NCBI RefSeq assembly: GCF_964275005.1
Contig: NC_092686.1
Span: 41,848,333 to 41,912,332 of the forward strand
Direction: 5' to 3'
Source: Diadema setosum
Lineage: Eukaryota > Echinodermata > Echinoidea > Diadematoida > Diadematidae
DNA: 64,000 nucleotides
Positions within the stretch are counted from its first letter, which is position 1. Each line of letters starts with the position of its first letter. Position numbers and translations under genes: made by a program. The notes below the pieces were generated by a model. It was not told the origin of the DNA. It saw only the letters and a list, made by a program, of their open reading frames with translations, and made no database searches. Shown one piece after another: positions 56,664 through 64,000 of the stretch.

Positions 56664-58330
56664 TTATTTGATTTGATTTGATTTGATTTATTGATTCCTG
56701 TATCATCATTGTACATGAACATACATGCACATGTATATGAATATACATACTTTGTTGGAGCCATACATATACATAAACATCGGTAGCTAACAAAATATTT
56801 TTTCTTCATTGCCTTTACTCAATGTACAGCAGAAACGTATCAGCAATACAACCGTACAATGAATAATACAGTAGGGCCACAACTTAAGCGTGACTTGATA
56901 TGCGTGCAGCCCTCGCACATACACATAGCAAAATTAGGAGAGAGGGATGACTTGCGTAGAGATAGGATAGTATATAGAAAGGAGAAAGGGAAAGGAGAGG
57001 TTTTGTCTGCTTTCACTAAAGGCTTACACAAACTTAGTTTACCTGGATCATTGATCAGTAAGGCATGACAAAATATTTCTCACCGAGGTATATGTGAACA
57101 GTGACAGTTCATGGCTGGTTGCATGATTACATAATAGATTACATAATACATGAAATGCGGCGATATTTATATAAACGAAGGAACTTCTTGTATTATACAC
57201 GAACAATGAGAGCGAAATTACTGATATCGAAAGAGTAACATTGTTTTTACAGCTTTCCTGAAAGAATACAAGGACTTTAAACTTCGAATTTCAGAAGGAA
57301 GAGAGTTCCAAACATCGGGTCCGGTGTGTCTGATCAAGGTCTGATAGATTTCAGAGCCATCACTGTTTTAGGATTAATAATTGAAATTTATCAGATTGTC
57401 TCGTGGGATAAGAATGTATGTCCTGCTAATTGAAATAGTGAGAAGAAAGAAGATGGCAATTGACCATTATGTAAACGAAACATAAAGAGTGAATTTTGCA
57501 AACCCCCCCCCCCCAAACTAATGTCATTTACCTTTAGTGTTTTTAATTCTGCGAATAAAGGATATGAATGGTCTCGTTAACCTGAGTTGGTGCATATACG
57601 TATAGCTTTCTTTTGTAGAAGTATTATTATCAATGTGACTTTTTGAAGTTGCCCATACTATGTTGCAATATGAAATGTACGATGATATTAACGAGTTATA
57701 TAACATAAATGAAATATTCTTAGGGACATAATACTTAAGCTTATGGAGTATACCAACGTTACGAGACACTTTATCAGAGATGTATTGCACGTGTCCTCCA
57801 TTTCATATTTTCATTTATGTAAATTCCGAGAAATTTGATACTTTCTTTTTGTTCCAATGGTATACCATCTACCATAATATTCAAATGTTGCATTTCATTT
57901 TTATGCTTCTTATTATGAAAATGAATGAAATTTGTCTTTTTTAAATTAAGTGATAATTTATTACTCTTAAACCATGTAGATAATTTTGGTAATTCAGTAT
58001 TAAGAGTTTTTAGGAGGGAATGAAAATCAGAATTGGAACAGAATACGTTGGTTTCATCGGCAAACATAATAATATTGCAGTAACATAGATGAGTTTGAAA
58101 TATCATTCATATACACTAGAAATAGTAGCGGTCCCAATATAGATCCTTGTGGGACGCCACATTGTATAGGTAATACTTCAGAGTTAACAGATTCATAATA
58201 CACATATTGCTTTCTATTCGATAAGTAACCTTTGAACCATTCTAGCGGAACACCACGAACTTCATAGCAATGCAATTTACGTATAAGGAGAGTGTGGTCA
58301 AGAGTATCGAATGCCTTGCTTTGGTCCATG
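56664..58330 (-). pseudogene. 5'-truncated LINE reverse transcriptase, inactivated
   Basis: In order on the minus strand: KAFDTLDHTLL, YLSNRKQYVYYESVN and CGVPQGSILGPLLFL (58330-58130), then MFADETNVFCSN, KTNFIHFH and IKFLGIYI (to about 57790), then YISYCNIVWA and finally DVWNSLPSEIRSLKSLYSF (about 57330-57240). These are palm motifs and the C-terminal tail of a CR1/Jockey-type reverse transcriptase. The catalytic FADD is FADE, and frames change near 58080, 57790 and 57600. The 3' end carries (AAATC)n at about 56664-56695. This is a dead copy with an intact tail. Confidence 0.85.
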
Positions 58331-59124
58331 AAAACACAAAAATATTACAAAAATATAAAACAGTTGTTATTGTTCCTTTTTATTTCATTATAAATGAAGG
58401 TGGCTTTTTCTGTTCTCTGCTTTTACAAATAAAAAATTTAGCATATCGATCAATATTTCTGAGGTGAAATGGATTTCTCAGTGTTGACTAATGGTACAGC
58501 TTTCGTTAAATGCAAAGGAGCTTAATACAGCTGATCATTCAGTTACGTCAACAATGGAAGTCAATCTATGCAAAATCACTGTAACTCCAGCTTTGGCTTT
58601 ATAAACTGTGGGTTGATTCCAATGTCCATGCCGTCCATACTATACAGTATTCAAGCTTTCTGTTAAAGCCACTGTTTACTATTGGGAGCCGTGATTAAAT
58701 ATAATTTTCCAATTATCTTATTTGATGAATATGAAAAGTTCATTTGTACACAAAACATCCTACCGTATACAAATTTGGCAATAAAGCCGCAAATATATGG
58801 AGATTTCACTAATTTTCTCAATAAACCATAACTATTAAACTATATGTATTTTGTATAATCTTAACAGAACTTAACATTTATTATACCGACTAACATTTAA
58901 CGTTTGTGGTTTCTATCCATAATTCACATTTTAAAACTATTTTAGAACTATTTGAACTACTACGGAGACCTCATTCCAAACGTTTTTGTTCCATTGCAGT
59001 AACTGTGTGCTTTCTTTCAATCGTAGCTCTTTTCCCATTGAAGCAATGTGAGAGGAGGTCTTACCTTTCTGGGCCAGATATGCCAGAAGTGCCACTGCGT
59101 GACAGACATGGCGCATTTAGACTC

Positions 59125-59231
59125 CATTATTACCATATCATCATTATTATCATTATAATTGTTATTATTATTGTTATCATTATAATTGTTATTATTATTA
59201 TCATTATATTACTATTATCATAATCATAATG

Positions 59232-59262
<31 letters not shown>

Positions 59263-59400
59263 TAATAATAATAATTGTTATCATTATTACTATCATTATT
59301 ATTATTATTATCATTGTCAGTGTTGTCATAGCTATTATAAGTAGTATCATTACCCGCTGAAAATATCAGTAGTAGTAGTAGTAGTGCTATGCTGTTTTGT
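59125..59400. repeat. TTA/AAT trinucleotide array in unit B
   Basis: Mixed (TTA)n, (AAT)n and ATC-type triplets, at the position matching the 49730-49840 array in unit A. Confidence 0.8.
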
Positions 59401-61139
59401 TTTAGTTTTTTTTTTTTTATACTCTGCAAATGAAATAGTGGCTTTAAGAAGTCGTTGTCATGGTTGAGTATGCCACATAATACATGGCAATGGCAATGTG
59501 GCGATAGTCACGACCAAAGGCGCGGAACATTAAGTGGATGTGTAGGATCTACATGCACATATGTTATTTATCCCCGCTCAGAAAAAGGCAAAACAAAGCA
59601 AGAACGTTTCTCCCAAATACTCTGTGTTGCCTTTACGAAAGCCCCCTTTTCTGGGCAAAACATGACTGATATTAGATATTGAGTCTTAAGTCAAGCAGCA
59701 ATAACTGTACATCCACACCACGCGCAGTCATATGACTGTATAGATGGAAGCACAAAATGAACAAGCGGTCATGAAAAGATAAAGTACGTGAATATAGGTA
59801 TACGACGTTTGCTTGGTGATCTGAACTTACAAATATGACGATATTCTAGAGATGGTCTTTCTGAACTGAGCTGAATTCATCATTCTGGAAACAGTGGCCG
59901 GCTGCGAGATTTCAAAAGTCGTTTTCAAACTTTTATTTGCCGTATCTTAGATCCTCGCTCAAAACTATTGGAGTGCTGCCCTAACAGTTGTGCGCACTTT
60001 ATCTCTTACAGGCGTCTACAGTGCAGAGAATGCGTTGATCGCATTGTATAACACCAATGATACCACGAACAATGCAATGAGCGACGATGCGCTTTGAAAC
60101 ATTCAGGGTCACCGTTGCGTGTAACAGAAACGGGAATTATTGCCTTTTGCGCAGTCCTATCTAGCTTGTTATGTCTTCTTTGCCCTATTTCATTTTTTTG
60201 GCTGCCCATCAATAGATGGCGTGAGTCTTATGATCTCCTCAGTGCCGTAAATACGGCACTGGATCTCCTTTCGTTGCTTACAGCGATCACGGATCTACCT
60301 AATTGGCCAACATGGTATACCCCGACTCATAATACTCGGGCTACCACATCGGCCAGCAAATCGTGACAATCACGCAATGTAACCATGACAAGGGCGGACA
60401 GTCAAAATATGAAAAATGGCTAAGAATACGTCACGGGCTGGACTTATGTTCCACTCTTCTATTTTTGTTTTTTATTCTACCGTTCACACTCGCCCCAATC
60501 CCCCCTAAAAAGTAAAAAAGTAGAAAAAAAAAAAACCCTACATACACACGCACAAAACCCTCACTTGGCTGGAAATTAAAGCGCTTTGAATCTCGATACT
60601 GCGTTTGTATACTGTGTTAGTATGGTAACTGTGTTAGTAGGAAGAGCTTTATACATTAATACCTCTCTGCAGTGGATTTAAAAGGAACATTTTTTTTTTC
60701 ATACTTCATCTACACTTACCTTTTCCGCTCCAAATAGTGGAAATTATCGCTCTAATTAACAACAAACATTTTGGGAGCAAAGGAAATACAGTACCTACGT
60801 ATAAATACCAGTCTGTTATTCTGTTCATTGATCTGCACCTTCGTGTGCAACAAAAATAAGTGATATTTGCCTTAAGACCGAAGGCTTAGTATGATACGCT
60901 GTACTTTTGTGTTGATTAAAAGAAAGTGTATCTAATCATTTTTACAGTGCCGCGAAAACGTCCTTATGCGTACGTAAAGACTTTTTAAAAGCGGGTCTTC
61001 AAAGGATCACTACAAAGGTGTCTGTAAGAAACGACCTTGAGTGTCCATTGTGTGTGTGTTATTATACTATTATTAATATATACTAATATTTTACTCTTTC
61101 TTATCAGATTGAATTATATTTGAAATGGATTTCCCCTTT

Positions 61140-61470
61140 AAATACAAGAAAGTGTCTTGCAAAACCCTGCCAAGGCGCCTTGGGAAAGGGTGGCTGGTAC
61201 AAACTCATCAAGGTACCTTGTCTATAGACGAGAAAGCGAGTTAGCGACATTTAAACACTAGTCAGGTCGCCTCGTCTCGGACGAAAGTACAAACTTGGCG
61301 AGTTTGTAGAAGTCGCACTCTTACCTTTTCGTCTTAAACAAGACACCTTGGCGAGTCTGTACATAATTATGATCTCCTTTTCATCTTCTTGTTTCAAACA
61401 AGGCGCCTTTACCAGTTTGTACAAGACGCTTCGCATTTTCGTCTTAGACAAGGCGATCTGGCGAGTTCAA
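61140..61470. repeat. Degenerate internal repeats of GGCGAGTTTGTAC type
   Basis: Four to five imperfect units contain AAACAAGRCRCCTTGGCGAG or TTTTCGTCTTARACAAG-like strings spaced 60-100 bases apart. Origin unclear. Confidence 0.45.
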
Positions 61471-61579
61471 CTTCAAGTGAAAATGATCAATTTCACCTCT
61501 AACAAAATCAATGTAATGACAATGACATGTTTGAATACACGACAAGTCGTGATTGCAATCAGTGGACCAATGCATGATA

Positions 61580-61616
61580 AAAACAAACAAACAAACAAAC
61601 AAACAAACAAACAAAC
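61580..61616. repeat. (AAAC)n microsatellite
   Basis: About nine AAAC units. Confidence 0.85.
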
Positions 61617-62129
61617 TGCACGAGAATTGACATACACGTGTATATGTGTGTGTTGTAACTTTTATTACAAAAACCGAAACAAAATTGTTGGAAATGGAGG
61701 AGAGGGTTAAATAGCAGTCCCCACAAAAAAAAAAAAACAAGAAAAAAAAAAACCGTGCAAAACTAACAAAACTGGGCAAAACAAGTAGTCCAATGAATCC
61801 CTTTCTCGCAAACTTCTCGCACCCCTTGATCTGCAGTTTTGCGCAGTGATCTTGAACCTCTGAACGTATGCATAGATTGTTTTCAAAATGTTCCAATAAA
61901 TGCCTTTCCATCATAGAAAACTTTAACAAAGGATGTAGCATCATTATAGGTTTACTTTGTCGCCTTTTGGGCATATTAAGTTTTGAATTCTATAACAATA
62001 TTTTCCCTCATTTGCTATTAGTACAACGTGTATTGCCACCATTGCTACTGGTATTTTCCATTAATGTAAGATTTTAGTGATTTCAACCAATGCTGATTGA
62101 ATGTAGACATACATTTTATTTTGAGTATC

Positions 62130-62592
62130 TGAATATAAAAACGACCCAAGTCCATGGAAGACCATTTCGAGTAAACTTAAAAAAACTTAATATCTTATTT
62201 GTCCAATAATATTCTATTTAACTGTGATGGGAAGGCAACATTGTATGTACAAATTATAACATAATTATATTATTATGACAATTAATATTTACATTAATTG
62301 TGGAGAGACCATTTTGTGTGATGGACTTGGGTCGTTCTTTGAATCATACACATGATATTCTGCTACAGAGATGAGAGAAGGATGAGAGAGGGCGCTATAA
62401 TATGAATGTAAGAATGACCAAAGTCCTTCATTCTTACATTCATATAAGATTTAAATCATTCACTTCAGGCACTTCCGGGGGTAATTAGGATTTATCATTT
62501 ATACACAAGATGAGTCCATGCATAAGCTACAATTTCCCATGCCAAACTGAATTTGGCCAAATATTGGACGTGGGTCGTTCTTATATTCAGGT
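62130..62592. mobile_element. MITE relative of the 6192-6427 element
   Basis: The left end CTGAATATAAAAACGACCCA and right end TGGGTCGTTCTTATATTCAG are inverted repeats. A second internal TGGACTTGGGTCGTTC at about 62323-62339 and a palindrome at 62398-62452 (GAATGTAAGAATGA against its complement) suggest nested or rearranged copies. Confidence 0.65.
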
Positions 62593-63489
62593 CTTCATTT
62601 CCTAAGACTTTGAATAGCAGGGTCTATGTAAACAATGTCCTAGTTTATATAAATCCCCCAAAACTCTACAAAGTTTGGTTCATGAATGTAGGAAGAAATG
62701 AACACAGACACGAGGGAGAACCAGATCGTGACGTTATGAGTGACATCCACACTCGTTTATACTTCACTATGGTTGATATGGCTCGGTGTTACGTTCGTCC
62801 TCTTAAAGAGGAAATCCACGCCAAAATAAATAAACTTCAAAAGACAGAGAAAAACATTCCCTACAGAACGATACAAAAATAAGAAAAACGGATAAGAAAA
62901 TGGTATGAGGAAGATGTGGCATTTCAAAATTTCACATTTTATCGGGAAACATTTTCTTGACCAGTCCTTATGAATATTCAAAGCAGCATTTCTTATTCAT
63001 TTGATATACAGAAATTACAGAAATATCACATTTTATCTGTATGAATACAAAACTTGTCTTAAAACCACTCAACCCCCCCCCCCCGAAAAACAAACAAACT
63101 GATATATCTTGGTGTGGGAACATGCTTTTACTTGTATTACCTATTCATAGAAATAACTCCCTCCCTCCTCCCCGAATTTCGTATAACATACACAAAAGAT
63201 TGTAAGGGTATGACATCATCAACTTGCTCATTTGAATATTTGTAAGGACTGGTCAAGAAATATTTTCCGAAAAAAAAAAAGTGAAATTTCAAAATGCCAT
63301 ATCTTCCCTAATTCTTAACTGATTTTTGTCATTTTTTGTGTCATTCTGCCTCTGTCATTCTGTCATTCTGCCTCTGATTCGACAGTGGAAAAAGAGCCTT
63401 TGGTAACTGGATAACAACTAACAAGTCATACCTGGGAGGAGGTTTTCCAGGAACAGGATCCTTCTTGTCAAGTGTGATGTGTTGATGAA

Positions 63490-63880
63490 TTCAATTCAGA
63501 GTCAATTGGATGTTTACTTACCTGCCAGAGTCACCCATGCCCACAGTTCAGATAAAGTATGGATAACCGCTGAAATCAAATCTTTAATCCGTATAGTAGG
63601 CAGCTTGCTTTCAACGGAATAACATACCGCTTTGGCGTCATTTCAGAAATAAAGTTACTCGTTGTCTCAAAAAGGCCAGATTCGCTTATAATAGCAAAAG
63701 AGTGAAGAACCTCAAAGTTGACAACCTGCCTGCAAAGTGGTATAAGCAGATCAAAGTACTTACCAACAATGATGCACGCCCAACTCCAATCTCAGTACCC
63801 GGGACTGATGCCGATGATCCCTGTCAGTTCAAGGTTACAGCGGACTGCATGTATAAACAATCATTATAGGGCTCACACCT
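63490..63880 (+). pseudogene. Degenerate LINE ORF fragment
   Basis: Broken frames read SDKVWITAEIKSLIR, then KVDNLPAKWYKQIKVLTNN, resembling the linker between endonuclease and reverse-transcriptase domains of CR1-type LINEs (DKPWxT...IKxLI...WYxxIKxL). Stops interrupt it. Confidence 0.55.
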
Positions 63881-64000
63881 GTAAATAAAAAGGGATGTCC
63901 CAGACCCCTTCACAAATTCGTACCAAAGATTCCAAAATAAATGAAGAAAAAAAATAATTAAAAATCATTAATGCAGTTTGGCATAAAACTGAATAGCTGC

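Larger units (their letters stand above)
53985..62790. repeat. Segmental tandem duplication, unit B
   Basis: Carries the same ordered blocks as unit A at 53985-54185, 58885-59130, 59425-60110, 61880-62125 and 62660-62775. It is split at about 54.2-58.88 kb by LINE and SINE insertions. Divergence between units is substantial, so the duplication is old. Confidence 0.7.

Noticed and set aside
61444..61974. 176-residue minus-strand frame
   Set aside because: It runs through an (AAAC)n microsatellite and A-runs and overlaps duplicated non-coding blocks; no recognisable domain.

Overview
The window is eukaryotic nuclear DNA from an animal, most likely a marine invertebrate deuterostome such as an echinoderm. 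The identity is an inference, drawn from AT-rich, intron-rich sequence packed with small foldback transposons, CR1/L2-like LINE tails, tRNA-derived SINEs, poly-G tracts and microsatellites; nothing in the sequence names a species. Genes had to be assembled from short exons with matching splice phases. Most open reading frames in the window are chance frames in introns or repeats.

Three genes can be supported, all on the minus strand. Gene 1 (about 12.29 kb down to 0.77 kb or beyond) encodes a secreted protein: a signal-peptide exon followed by phase-1 exons carrying six Kazal/follistatin-type domains. Gene 2 (21.87 to 19.66 kb) encodes a secreted protein of about 322 residues: a signal-peptide exon, a probable 12-base microexon, and one large exon with a single Kazal-like domain followed by Asn/Gln/Gly/Trp-rich repeats, 11-residue repeats and an acidic Ser/Gly tail. 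The first Kazal exons of the two genes resemble each other, so they look like neighbouring paralogues that diverged into a multi-Kazal protein and a repetitive matrix-like protein. Gene 3 (44.92 to 33.24 kb) is a complete five-exon class II aldolase/adducin-head protein of 274 residues with the expected His-X-His...His metal ligands. It has no evident functional link to genes 1 and 2.

By region: 0-12.3 kb is gene 1, with introns holding a LINE tail, three MITEs, two tRNA-derived SINE copies and a 290-bp foldback. 12.3-19.5 kb is intergenic with microsatellites. 19.5-21.9 kb is gene 2. 21.9-33.2 kb is intergenic, with a nested transposon cluster at 30.3-32.5 kb and a MITE inserted exactly at the stop codon of gene 3. 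33.2-44.9 kb is gene 3, whose first large intron carries a TIR-bounded element made of seven ~161-bp units, each with a consensus X-box. 44.9-64 kb has no convincing gene but holds a tandem duplication (about 49.3-53.7 versus 54.0-62.8 kb), broken by LINE and SINE insertions, and two more TIR-bounded elements with internal tandem repeats and nuclear-receptor-like half-sites.

The points most worth a second look are the paralogous Kazal pair with its microexon and 11-residue repeats, the three related TIR elements filled with transcription-factor-like motifs, and the MITE at the stop codon of gene 3.
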